In this document: piece by piece, positions 30,359 through 39,231 of the stretch
How the letters are laid out: the number at the start of each line of letters is the position of its first letter
Numbering within the stretch: the stretch's first letter is position 1
Assembly: GCA_012270485.1 (NCBI GenBank)
Contig: JAAXIF010000019.1
Span: 1-64,000 of the forward strand
DNA from: Sphingobacteriales bacterium
Lineage (GTDB): Bacteria > Bacteroidota > Bacteroidia > Chitinophagales > Chitinophagaceae
Length of the DNA stretch: 64,000 nucleotides
Direction: 5' to 3'
Program-made: the position numbers and the translations under genes
Notes under the pieces: generated by a model
What the model saw: only the letters and a program-made list of their open reading frames with translations
Told to the model about the DNA's origin: nothing
The model's database searches: none

Positions 30359-31393
30359 TTACCTAAATAACTCAGACTGATTCCCCATTGAAGGGCGATC
30401 CTTTCCCAAGTGTTGGTATGCTTTTAATGTGACCTCTCTTCCCCGTGGTGTACGTTGTAAAAAACCTTCCTGTATCAAGAATGGTTCATACACTTCTTCC
30501 AAAGTACCTGCTTCTTCTCCCACAGCTGTTGCTATGGTAGTAAGTCCAACAGGCCCACCTTTAAACTTATCAATGATGGCTGACAGGATACGATTATCCA
30601 TTTCATCCAATCCATGTTCATCCACATTCAATGCCTTTAATGCATGTTGTGTGATGCCTAAATCAATTTTACTATCATTTAATACTTGTGCAAAATCTCG
30701 TACGCGACGTAATAAACCATTAGCGATACGAGGTGTACCCCTACTTCTTCTTGCAATTTCAAAAGCTGCATCCGGAAGAATACCTGTATTTAAAATTGCA
30801 GCACTTCTTTCAATGATCTTCTTTAAAGTGTCAGCATGGTAATACTCTAATCTTGATTTGATCCCGAAACGTGATAACAATGGTGCGGTCAATAAACCAC
30901 TGCGGGTGGTAGCCCCCACCAATGTAAACGGATTCAAATTTATTTGCACACTCCTAGCATTAGGACCGGAATCAATCATAATATCAATTCTGAAATCCTC
31001 CATCGCTGCATATAAATATTCTTCCACCACTGTACTCAACCGATGGATCTCATCAATAAATAATACATCATTTGGTTGCAGGTTGGTGAGTAATCCTGCC
31101 AGATCACCCGGTTTCTCAATCACCGGTCCCGAAGTTTCTTTGATATTTACCCCTAATTCATTCGCAACAATTCTGCTGAGTGTGGTTTTACCCAATCCAG
31201 GCGGACCATGAAACAAAATATGATCCAACGCTTCGCCCCTCAGCTTAGCGGCTTTGATAAAAATGATGAGATTTTCAATCAATTGTGGCTGTCCGGAAAA
31301 ATCACTAATCTCAGCCGGACGAATAGCATTCTCAAACTCCTTCTCAGCAGCACTCAGGTTCATCGGGTCTCTGTTCAAGTTTGGGTTAGACAT
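30359..31393 (-). CDS. ruvB: Holliday junction branch migration helicase RuvB
   Basis: [65 protein letters not shown]. Confidence 0.97.
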   Translation of the reverse strand: MSNPNLNRDPMNLSAAEKEFENAIRPAEISDFSGQPQLIENLIIFIKAAKLRGEALDHILFHGPPGLGKTTLSRIVANELGVNIKETSGPVIEKPGDLAGLLTNLQPNDVLFIDEIHRLSTVVEEYLYAAMEDFRIDIMIDSGPNARSVQINLNPFTLVGATTRSGLLTAPLLSRFGIKSRLEYYHADTLKKIIERSAAILNTGILPDAAFEIARRSRGTPRIANGLLRRVRDFAQVLNDSKIDLGITQHALKALNVDEHGLDEMDNRILSAIIDKFKGGPVGLTTIATAVGEEAGTLEEVYEPFLIQEGFLQRTPRGREVTLKAYQHLGKDRPSMGNQSELFR

Positions 31394-31454
31394 GGAGTAA
31401 AGGTAGTAAATTGTGGGAAGAGAATTTGCCCCTGTAAAGGGTTAGGAGTTGAGA

Positions 31455-31533
31455 GTTGACGGTTGTTAGTTGACAGTTGACAGGAAAACCAGTCTTTCTT
31501 ATTTCTGTCAACTGTCAACTAACAACCGTCAAC
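31455..31533. repeat. short-word inverted repeat, family H
   Basis: gttgacggttgttagttgacagttgacag / ctgtcaactgtcaactaacaaccgtcaac: perfect 29-bp stem, 21-nt loop. Confidence 0.9.
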
Positions 31534-31563
31534 CCTCACTTAATTAGTTTTTAAAAATACCTC

Positions 31564-32214
31564 ATGCAAGCAAAAACAGCACTCCTCCTCGGCGCTAGTG
31601 GATTAACCGGACAACACTTATTGGATTTGTTATTGAATGATCCATTGTATGCTCAAATAACCATCTACGTTCGCAAGCCGGTACATATCAGTCATCCTAA
31701 ATTGGTACAGCAAATTATTGATTTTGAGCAACTGGATAGTTCGGTAGATGCTACTGATGTTTTTTGTTGTTTAGGTACTACCATTAAAAAAGCAGGATCA
31801 CAAGATGCATTCAAACAAGTGGATCTGATCTATCCACAAAAAATTGCTGCACTACAATTGGCTGCGGGCTCGCAAAAATTTTTAGTGATCAGCGCTGTGG
31901 GTGCTGATGCAAATTCTTCTATTTTTTATAGCAGAACCAAAGGACAACTAGAAGCATCATTAACAGCACTCGGATATCCATGTGTTTGCATTTTCAGACC
32001 TTCTTTTATCATGGGTGATAGAGCAGAAAGAAGGGTAGGAGAAAAGATTGGTGTTTTCATAGCTCAATTGATAAGTCCTCTTTTGATTGGACCGCTCAAA
32101 AAATACAAACCCGTTTCCGCATTGGCATTAGCAAAGTCTATGCAAGATTCAGCCCATCATTCTCTTAATGGAACTCATATTATCTCCTCAGATAAAATAA
32201 AATCATTTGAGTAA
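31564..32214 (+). CDS. NAD(P)-binding Rossmann-fold oxidoreductase
   Basis: ALLLGASGLTGQHLLDLLL; FCCLGTTIKKAGSQDAFKQVD. Confidence 0.87.
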   Translation: MQAKTALLLGASGLTGQHLLDLLLNDPLYAQITIYVRKPVHISHPKLVQQIIDFEQLDSSVDATDVFCCLGTTIKKAGSQDAFKQVDLIYPQKIAALQLAAGSQKFLVISAVGADANSSIFYSRTKGQLEASLTALGYPCVCIFRPSFIMGDRAERRVGEKIGVFIAQLISPLLIGPLKKYKPVSALALAKSMQDSAHHSLNGTHIISSDKIKSFE

Positions 32215-32218
32215 TATT

Positions 32219-32302
32219 TCTGTGTTCGTCTGTGTTCTCTGTGGCATTTTATTGCCACTGTCCACAGGACTCCTTTGGAGAAGGCACTGAAATACACAGA
32301 AA
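32219..32302. repeat. family D (copy D2) with embedded family M palindrome
   Basis: ctgtgttcgtctgtgttctctgtggcattttattgccactgtccacaggactcctttggagaaggcactgaaatacacagaa. Confidence 0.75.
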
Positions 32303-32305
32303 ATA

Positions 32306-32956
32306 TTATTTGTAGAAAGTACTCTTTAAAATGATGTCCGGATCAGGACAGTTGGATAAATATTGTTGACGTTCACTGTACTTACAAACACCAGGATAAT
32401 CTCCGATTTTCCCTTCCATATCTTTGATCAGTTGAAAATGCAGATGTGGTGGCCAATGGCCGTTTTCATGAGGTTCCCCGAAATGAGCAAACGCTTCTCC
32501 TTTATGGATTGCTTTTCCTTCATACAATTCATCCAAATCATGAAAAGATAGATGTCCATATAAAGTATGTAGCACCTCTCCTTCCCATTCATGTTGTAAA
32601 ATGATCACTGCACCGTAATCACCATAAGTTTCATGAAAACCAAAACTGTGTACTACACCATTTAACGGTGCAAATACCGGTGTTCCTGCATGTCCCCAGA
32701 TATCTGTTCCCAAATGCAAACGACGTGGTTCTTCTGCATCATCAAATACTCGGCTCCTGCTGTACACTGTTCTATGTTCATCATATCCTCCAATTGCATA
32801 ACGTGCACCGGAATCCATTAAACACTGGTCAATATAAGCAGAGAACAGATCAATATCATTAACCAAAGCTTCTGTAACGGCTTCATTATTGGCAGTCAAA
32901 TCCAATGGCAGTAATTGATCTACTCCTATTTCAAATGGAACTATGGGATGAAACAT
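32306..32956 (-). CDS. M23 family peptidase
   Basis: RRLHLGTDIWGHAGTPVFAPLNGVVHSF, WPPHLHFQ. Confidence 0.88.
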   Translation of the reverse strand: MFHPIVPFEIGVDQLLPLDLTANNEAVTEALVNDIDLFSAYIDQCLMDSGARYAIGGYDEHRTVYSRSRVFDDAEEPRRLHLGTDIWGHAGTPVFAPLNGVVHSFGFHETYGDYGAVIILQHEWEGEVLHTLYGHLSFHDLDELYEGKAIHKGEAFAHFGEPHENGHWPPHLHFQLIKDMEGKIGDYPGVCKYSERQQYLSNCPDPDIILKSTFYK

Positions 32957-33003
32957 GAATGAATGTGTTTTTACAAAGTTTCATGGAATTACTTGTAAAA
33001 AAA

Positions 33004-33049
33004 AATCTGTGAATCTGTGGCAAAAAATTAAGCCGCAGATTCACAGATT
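33004..33049. repeat. family C hairpin (third copy)
   Basis: aatctgtgaatctgtggc ... gccgcagattcacagatt. Confidence 0.8.
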
Positions 33050-33065
33050 AGAGAAAATTAATGAT

Positions 33066-36000
33066 TTAATTCTTCAACTTCTTCAAAATCTCCTCAATAG
33101 CACGATCCAATTGTGGGTCACGACCATTGATGCGATCTTCGAAATTCATAGGGATCTTGATATCAGGCTCCACACCTGTGATCTCTAAATCTTTTCCGTC
33201 TAAACTATAACATCCCCAGCTTGGTAAACGAACAAAAGAGCCATCGACCAATCCTGTTCCACTGGTGAAGATGATCCAACGATAGGTCGGCATCCCAATA
33301 ATGGTTCCCAACTTCAATGCTTTAAAACCTTGTGCGGTCATTTCCGCATCACTCAGCGATTGCTCATTGATCAATAATACTATGGGTTTATCAGCCGGAG
33401 CAAAATTCGATTGTGGAGTGAGTTTTCCTTCGCGGTATTTCCACTGTAAATAAGCACGCTGACTTAAAAATTTCAACACTTCATCGTGTACATTGCCTCC
33501 GGTATTATAACGTAGATCCAATATCAAGGCATCTTTCTGATAAAAATCCTGAGTCATATCGATCAGGAATTTTTCCAGTTCTCCACCTCCCATATCTTTC
33601 ATATTGTGATAAGCAATACGTTTCTTACTCTTTTCATCTACCCTTTTCTGATTGTTATCACTCCACTCTTCCGATAAATTTGAAAATAAGGATGCTTGTG
33701 GATGTATTTTCGTTGTTACCATCTGACCATTCCTATTGAATGTCAAACTGATCTCACCATCTAAAGACGGCTTACTAAAATAGTAGCTCCTATCCATCGA
33801 AGGATCAATCGTTTCATCATTTACTTTTACCAATTCATCACCGGGTAATACATCTATCGTTGCTTTATCAGCATTACTTCTTGAAGCGACGTGTTTTACT
33901 TTATAAGGGTTATTGTTTTCAAAGATGATCCCCGTTTCCATTGTTCGGTTGGATAGTTGAACATTTTCTTCATCACCAAAAGAGTTAAATCCTAAGTGAG
34001 ATGAATTCAGTTCTCCCAACATATCTGCCAATAAAGTGCGCAGATCACCCCTTGTATTCACATGTGAAATAAAAGTTTCATAGCGTTTGCGTGTAGCCAG
34101 CCAGTCTATTCCATGAAATTTTTCGTCATAAAAATTCTCCTGTAAATGAGCCCAAGCTTCTTTGAACATTTGCGTAAACTCACCTGAGAGGTTTCGTCTA
34201 AACGTGTAGACAATATTAACAGGATCCACTTTATTGCCATCCAGGTTCAACTTATAAATCGTTCCATTGATCAACACCATAGCTTTATCACCTCCCTCAG
34301 CATAATCAACACTAAATGCATCCGCACCATTGATCTTTTCAGTCTTAGGAGCTTCAAAAGGCTCTAACACTGTTTTCCATAGAGCCGCTCTTCCTTCATC
34401 GTGATTGCTCACATAAAGAATAGTGGTCTTGTCACCTTTTTGTAGCACATTTAACAGAAACTGCGATCCGAAATTAGGTGCAACCTGTTCCAATCTTTCC
34501 ATTATATCGATCATATCGATCTTAATAGGCGCCGGTTCTTTTTTGGAAGTATCTTTCTTTTCTGTTTTGAACAATGCTTCATATTTATCACTGCGATAGG
34601 GTGCATCGATCTTTTCCAATGGCATTCGATAGATGCGCGGATTTTGCATTCCGAATGGATAAGATGGTTTTGTTCTGGCAGAAATAAAATAAATATGCTT
34701 CCCATCAGGGCCCCATACCGGACCTGCTTCCGTTACGCCGGTATTGGTAAGATTCATTGTTTTATTTTCTTTGATATTGTGAACAAACACATCCTGTTCA
34801 AAATTCCTTACCGCTGTAAATAAAACATATTCATCATTGGGTGAAAATCCGGGATCTGAATTTTGGAAAGCCCAGATTTCATCCTTCACGATGGTTTTAT
34901 TTCCCCATGACTTCAAATCCAATAATCTCACTTCATCACGACCACTGAGATATACCATTTTCGTTCTGGCTTTATTTAAAACACCTGAACGATTGTTTCT
35001 CGTTTCATTAGTAATAGGCTTTACCGAAGCACTACCATCTGCAGCAACTGTAAACCAATTCAACCATCCGTCTACTGTTTGATTGAAGAGCAATGTTTTA
35101 TTATCACTCATCCATTTTACTTCTTTTGCTCTTTCTGTGTTTCCTTTATTGATTTGCTGAACAAATTTTCCATCTACATCGCTCACAAAAATTTCTCCTC
35201 GAGAGGTGAATGCAATTTTTTTACCATCCGGAGATACATCCAAATTGGTAATATTACCTCGAACATTATAATCTTTATCAGCAGGTAATACATAATTACG
35301 AACCAGGTTGATGTTCAACTTCTCAGTTTTTTTAGCACTAACATCATACATCCATAACTGATAGTCTTTTTCAAATACAATCTTGTTACCGTTGGCATTT
35401 ACAATAGGTGTTTTAATGGAGGTATTGAATCTTGTCAACGCTGTCTTCTTTCCGCTCTCTATACTGTATAAATTGTATTCGCCATTTGCCTCATCAGAAA
35501 CAAAATATATTTTTCCTGTACGATCAATGGTGGTACCAAAATCCTTCCCTTCCCAATCGGTATGTTTCTTATACTGCTTCGTAGCTGGGTTATATGACTG
35601 AATATCAGGATTGAATGGACCTTTATAACGCTTCCGTGTTAATTGATTAGAACTTTCCCAGGTATCATTAAAATAAATATCACCCGATGGATGTTCTGCA
35701 ATACCATGATCCAACAAATAAAAATGATCCCCAAACAAACGTTCCGCTGTTCCTCCGGTTAGAGCAACTGTAAAAGCAGATTGTTGCCCCATACGATTGG
35801 AAGTGAAATAGATCTTTTTACTATCCCAACTCCAATTGTTTACTTCATCGGTGGCACTGTGATAAGTTAGTCTTTTAATTTCACCACCTGATAATGGCAT
35901 CACATACACATCTGCATTACCCAATTGTCGGCTGCTGAATGCCACCCATTTACCATCCGGAGAAATGCGTGGACTGGTTTCATGCCCTTGCATGGCCGTT

Positions 36001-36176
36001 AAACGTGTGGCTTGCCCGTCTTTAACAGAGGCTTTCCATAGATCGCCCTCAAAAGCAAATACCACGGTCTCGCCATCCGGACTTAAGGCCGGATTCGATA
36101 AAAAATATGCTTGTCCGCCCTGAGCTATTACTGTAAGCGACAAACATGTCATGAAAAATGAAAGAATGAATTTCAT
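33066..36176 (-). CDS. S41 family peptidase with WD40-like (PD40) N-terminus (tricorn-like)
   Basis: SPDGETVVFAFEGDLW, repeated PDG blades; C-terminal DLRYNTGGNVHDEVL, NEQSLSDAEM. Confidence 0.92.
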   Translation of the reverse strand: MKFILSFFMTCLSLTVIAQGGQAYFLSNPALSPDGETVVFAFEGDLWKASVKDGQATRLTAMQGHETSPRISPDGKWVAFSSRQLGNADVYVMPLSGGEIKRLTYHSATDEVNNWSWDSKKIYFTSNRMGQQSAFTVALTGGTAERLFGDHFYLLDHGIAEHPSGDIYFNDTWESSNQLTRKRYKGPFNPDIQSYNPATKQYKKHTDWEGKDFGTTIDRTGKIYFVSDEANGEYNLYSIESGKKTALTRFNTSIKTPIVNANGNKIVFEKDYQLWMYDVSAKKTEKLNINLVRNYVLPADKDYNVRGNITNLDVSPDGKKIAFTSRGEIFVSDVDGKFVQQINKGNTERAKEVKWMSDNKTLLFNQTVDGWLNWFTVAADGSASVKPITNETRNNRSGVLNKARTKMVYLSGRDEVRLLDLKSWGNKTIVKDEIWAFQNSDPGFSPNDEYVLFTAVRNFEQDVFVHNIKENKTMNLTNTGVTEAGPVWGPDGKHIYFISARTKPSYPFGMQNPRIYRMPLEKIDAPYRSDKYEALFKTEKKDTSKKEPAPIKIDMIDIMERLEQVAPNFGSQFLLNVLQKGDKTTILYVSNHDEGRAALWKTVLEPFEAPKTEKINGADAFSVDYAEGGDKAMVLINGTIYKLNLDGNKVDPVNIVYTFRRNLSGEFTQMFKEAWAHLQENFYDEKFHGIDWLATRKRYETFISHVNTRGDLRTLLADMLGELNSSHLGFNSFGDEENVQLSNRTMETGIIFENNNPYKVKHVASRSNADKATIDVLPGDELVKVNDETIDPSMDRSYYFSKPSLDGEISLTFNRNGQMVTTKIHPQASLFSNLSEEWSDNNQKRVDEKSKKRIAYHNMKDMGGGELEKFLIDMTQDFYQKDALILDLRYNTGGNVHDEVLKFLSQRAYLQWKYREGKLTPQSNFAPADKPIVLLINEQSLSDAEMTAQGFKALKLGTIIGMPTYRWIIFTSGTGLVDGSFVRLPSWGCYSLDGKDLEITGVEPDIKIPMNFEDRINGRDPQLDRAIEEILKKLKN

Positions 36177-36319
36177 TGGAAAATAATTTTGGATAGGTAA
36201 GATAAACATAAGAACACCTATTTTGGTAAGAGTTGGGAAGAATGGTTGTATTTAATGAGGACCTATTTTAATACATGAAATCATTAGCTTATTTTCATAT
36301 ATAATCAAATAAATACAAT

Positions 36320-36796
36320 ATGCGGCATTTCTATGCATTGATAATCCTATTAATCACACACCTAAGTGTAAATGCACAATGTGATAGTTCACTGAATGGT
36401 TCTTGGAAAATAGTAGCATTCTCGACTGGTGATGTCAATTTTAATTATATATCCGGCTTGACATTTATTTCCCGGGATTTTGGTGCATCCTACCCTGACA
36501 GCGCTTTCAAAAACAAACTGATAGCATCATTGAAAGATGCTTTCAAAGAACATAGCTACAAATTTGATAGTAATGGACAATTTCAGTCACAGCTAGCAAA
36601 AGATCAAATCGAAACGGGTATATATTGTTATATAAAAGAAACGGGAGAATTAAAGCTAACTTATAAAAATGCTCTTGGAAATAGCATTACTACAGATGCA
36701 AAAGCAGTTTTTAATAAAGGATTACTTGTCATCCGTGTACCCAAGGCGAATAAGCAGGGAGTATATGAGTATTCTTATGAAAGAAAAGTAGAGTAA
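36320..36796 (+). CDS. secreted hypothetical, lipocalin-like
   Basis: signal peptide; NGSWKIVAFSTGDV; extended beta-rich ORF. Confidence 0.6.
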   Translation: MRHFYALIILLITHLSVNAQCDSSLNGSWKIVAFSTGDVNFNYISGLTFISRDFGASYPDSAFKNKLIASLKDAFKEHSYKFDSNGQFQSQLAKDQIETGIYCYIKETGELKLTYKNALGNSITTDAKAVFNKGLLVIRVPKANKQGVYEYSYERKVE

Positions 36797-36818
36797 AAGT
36801 GTAACCCAATGATCCAAT

Positions 36819-37739
36819 CTAATACTTCTCATACCAATCAAACTGCTCATGCACAATCTTCGACTTCTCTTTTTTAATATATTTTAATAATTCCGCAGCT
36901 ACGGGTGCATGTTTTTTCCCTTTTAACCAGATCAAACTCCAAGTGGTCTTAATGGGCAAACCGGGTATTGGTATGATCTGTAGTTCCTGATTACGTAATT
37001 CATTTCGAATACCAATCAAAGGCATGATCGAGAACCCTAAACCTGCCAACACCGCCTGCTTTACTGCTTCATTGGAAGTCAATTCCATTTTTTTGGCAAC
37101 TTTGATTCTTTTCCGTTGAATAAAACCTTCCATGGTTTGTCGCGTACCCGATCCTTGTTCCCTGAAGATTAAGGGCAATTGGTTGAAGATATCTTTTGCT
37201 TGTACATTTTTAATTTTTTGTCCGGTCTTTCCAATGAGGAAAAGTTTGTTTTGTAACAGATCTATTTTTTCTACCGATAGTTTTTCGGGAAGAATAGAGA
37301 CCAGTGCAAAGTCTACTTCATTGTTCTGTAAACTTTGTACAACAGTGCTTTTATTGGTTACATCCATTTCTAGTGTTACTCCTTGATTTTCGCGCATAAA
37401 GGAAGAAAGGAAATAAGGCATTACATATTTACCTGTGGATACTACGGATATTTTAAGTCGACCTGTGAGTTGGCCTTGATAAGCGTGCATTTTACTTTGA
37501 ATAGCCATCACCTGATCCATGATCTCCTGCGCAGAAACAGCAATTTCTTTACCAAAATCTGTGATATACAGGGTTCGACCGATCATTTCTGTCAATGGTA
37601 AATCAAATTGTCGTTGAAAATTTTTTAATTGAATAGATACTGCAGGTTGTGTAAGAAATAATTCTTCCGCAGCTTTTGAAACACTTTTGTTTTTAACGAC
37701 TGATAGAAATATTTCCAGTTGATTCAAAGTATAGTTCAT
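36819..37739 (-). CDS. LysR family regulator (CbbR/CmpR-like)
   Basis: LEIFLSVVKNKSVSKAAEELFLTQPAVSIQLKNFQRQFDLPLTEMIGR. Confidence 0.9.
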   Translation of the reverse strand: MNYTLNQLEIFLSVVKNKSVSKAAEELFLTQPAVSIQLKNFQRQFDLPLTEMIGRTLYITDFGKEIAVSAQEIMDQVMAIQSKMHAYQGQLTGRLKISVVSTGKYVMPYFLSSFMRENQGVTLEMDVTNKSTVVQSLQNNEVDFALVSILPEKLSVEKIDLLQNKLFLIGKTGQKIKNVQAKDIFNQLPLIFREQGSGTRQTMEGFIQRKRIKVAKKMELTSNEAVKQAVLAGLGFSIMPLIGIRNELRNQELQIIPIPGLPIKTTWSLIWLKGKKHAPVAAELLKYIKKEKSKIVHEQFDWYEKY

Positions 37740-37748
37740 AAATTTTAT

Positions 37749-37763
37749 TTATGATTTACATAA
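37749..37763. promoter_or_regulatory. candidate LysR operator
   Basis: TTATG-ATTTA-CATAA dyad in the divergent intergenic region; TTATGATTT repeated at 37781-37789. Confidence 0.4.
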
Positions 37764-37821
37764 TAAAGATATATAAATACTTATGATTTCTTTCATTCAA
37801 CTTTGCGGTCAAATTAAATGT

Positions 37822-38151
37822 ATGGAAACGAACACTCTAACAACAGCACAAACTTCCAGATCACAACATCCTATTCGTAGTATTAATCTGATTGATGGCA
37901 TATTCACACCAGAAGAAGCCAAAGAGGTACTAACCAACTTGTACAATAGCAAGATCAACTTCCATAATATGAAGAATTTCAGCCATCAGGAGCGTTATGG
38001 TAGCCCGCACAATGCTTCTATGGCTCGTATTCAATCGCTTCGCATCAGCCTACAAAAAGTATTGGACGCAATCAGAGAAGCCGAAAAGAGTAATCAGATG
38101 ATCAAGATCAATTCTGCCGTTGAGTTGGGTTTTATAGGTGAGTTACAATAA
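37822..38151 (+). CDS. small conserved-looking hypothetical next to SbtA-like transporter
   Basis: ORF METNTLTTAQTSRSQHPIRSINLIDGIFTPEEAKEVL. Confidence 0.65.
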   Translation: METNTLTTAQTSRSQHPIRSINLIDGIFTPEEAKEVLTNLYNSKINFHNMKNFSHQERYGSPHNASMARIQSLRISLQKVLDAIREAEKSNQMIKINSAVELGFIGELQ

Positions 38152-38203
38152 GTGATCGCGGTTACCTGTATCTCTTTTTATTCATCTATCCCTGAAACTA
38201 TTC

Positions 38204-39160
38204 ATGAACTTTAATCTTTTACTGGAAAACCTCACAAACCCTGCTCTTTTATTTTTTGTGCTTGGCATTGTAGCAGTACTGCTGAAAAGCGATCTGGAAA
38301 TTCCACCAAATTCTTCCAAATTCATTTCACTGTACTTGCTCTTTGCCATTGGGTTCAGAGGTGGACAAGAACTCTCACATGAAGTGCTCACCCAAGAGAT
38401 ACTTTGGTTGATGTTATCGGGGATAGTTATTTCACTCATCATTCCATTGTATACCTTCTTTATCCTAAAAAAGAAGTTCAACGTATTAGACGCCGGTGCT
38501 ATTGCGGCAGCTTATGGTTCAGTAAGTGCGGTCACTTTTGTAACAGCTACTTCTTATTTGGAACAACAACAGCTGCATTTACACGGATACATGGTTGCCG
38601 TTATGGCTTTAATGGAATCACCGGCTATTATCGTCGGACTTTTACTGATTTCGTTTTTCTCTGCCACCGAATCAAGTGAGTTCTCTAAAAGATCTGTTGC
38701 TAAACATGCTATCACCAATGGCAGTGTATTACTGATTTTAGGAAGTCTGGTCATCGGTTATCTCGCCAACAATAAACAGGCAGAAGATATCAAACCCTTT
38801 ACCAATGATTTGTTCAAAGGTTTTCTTGCCATCTTTTTATTGGACATGGGTATTACGAGCGGAAGAAAACTAAAATCACTATTCGGATTTGGCTGGTTTC
38901 CTTTTGCTTTTGCGATCTGTGTCCCCTTATTCAATGGAATTGCAGTGGCATGGTTGAGTCAGTTTGTGACGGCTGATGTATCGAACCGATTTGTATTGGC
39001 CATTCTTGCAGCCAGTGCTTCCTATATTGCAGTACCTGCTGCCATGAAGATAGCAGTACCACAAGCCAATCCCGGACTCTTCCTACCCATGACGCTAGCC
39101 GTTACCTTCCCGATCAATATTACAGTGGGAATGCCTTTGTATTACTGTGTGATCGTATAA
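38204..39160 (+). CDS. sodium-dependent bicarbonate transport family permease (SbtA-like)
   Basis: LTNPALLFFVLGIVAVLLKSDLEIPPNSSKFISLYLLFAIGFRGGQEL. Confidence 0.88.
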   Translation: MNFNLLLENLTNPALLFFVLGIVAVLLKSDLEIPPNSSKFISLYLLFAIGFRGGQELSHEVLTQEILWLMLSGIVISLIIPLYTFFILKKKFNVLDAGAIAAAYGSVSAVTFVTATSYLEQQQLHLHGYMVAVMALMESPAIIVGLLLISFFSATESSEFSKRSVAKHAITNGSVLLILGSLVIGYLANNKQAEDIKPFTNDLFKGFLAIFLLDMGITSGRKLKSLFGFGWFPFAFAICVPLFNGIAVAWLSQFVTADVSNRFVLAILAASASYIAVPAAMKIAVPQANPGLFLPMTLAVTFPINITVGMPLYYCVIV

Positions 39161-39163
39161 AAA

Positions 39164-39231
39164 ATTCTGTGTCTTTCTGTGCCCTCAGTGGCAATAAATA
39201 ATGCCACTGAGGACACAGAAAAGCACAGAAA
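39164..39231. repeat. family D (copy D3)
   Basis: ttctgtgtctttctgtgccctcagtggcaataaataatgccactgaggacacagaaaagcacagaa. Confidence 0.85.
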
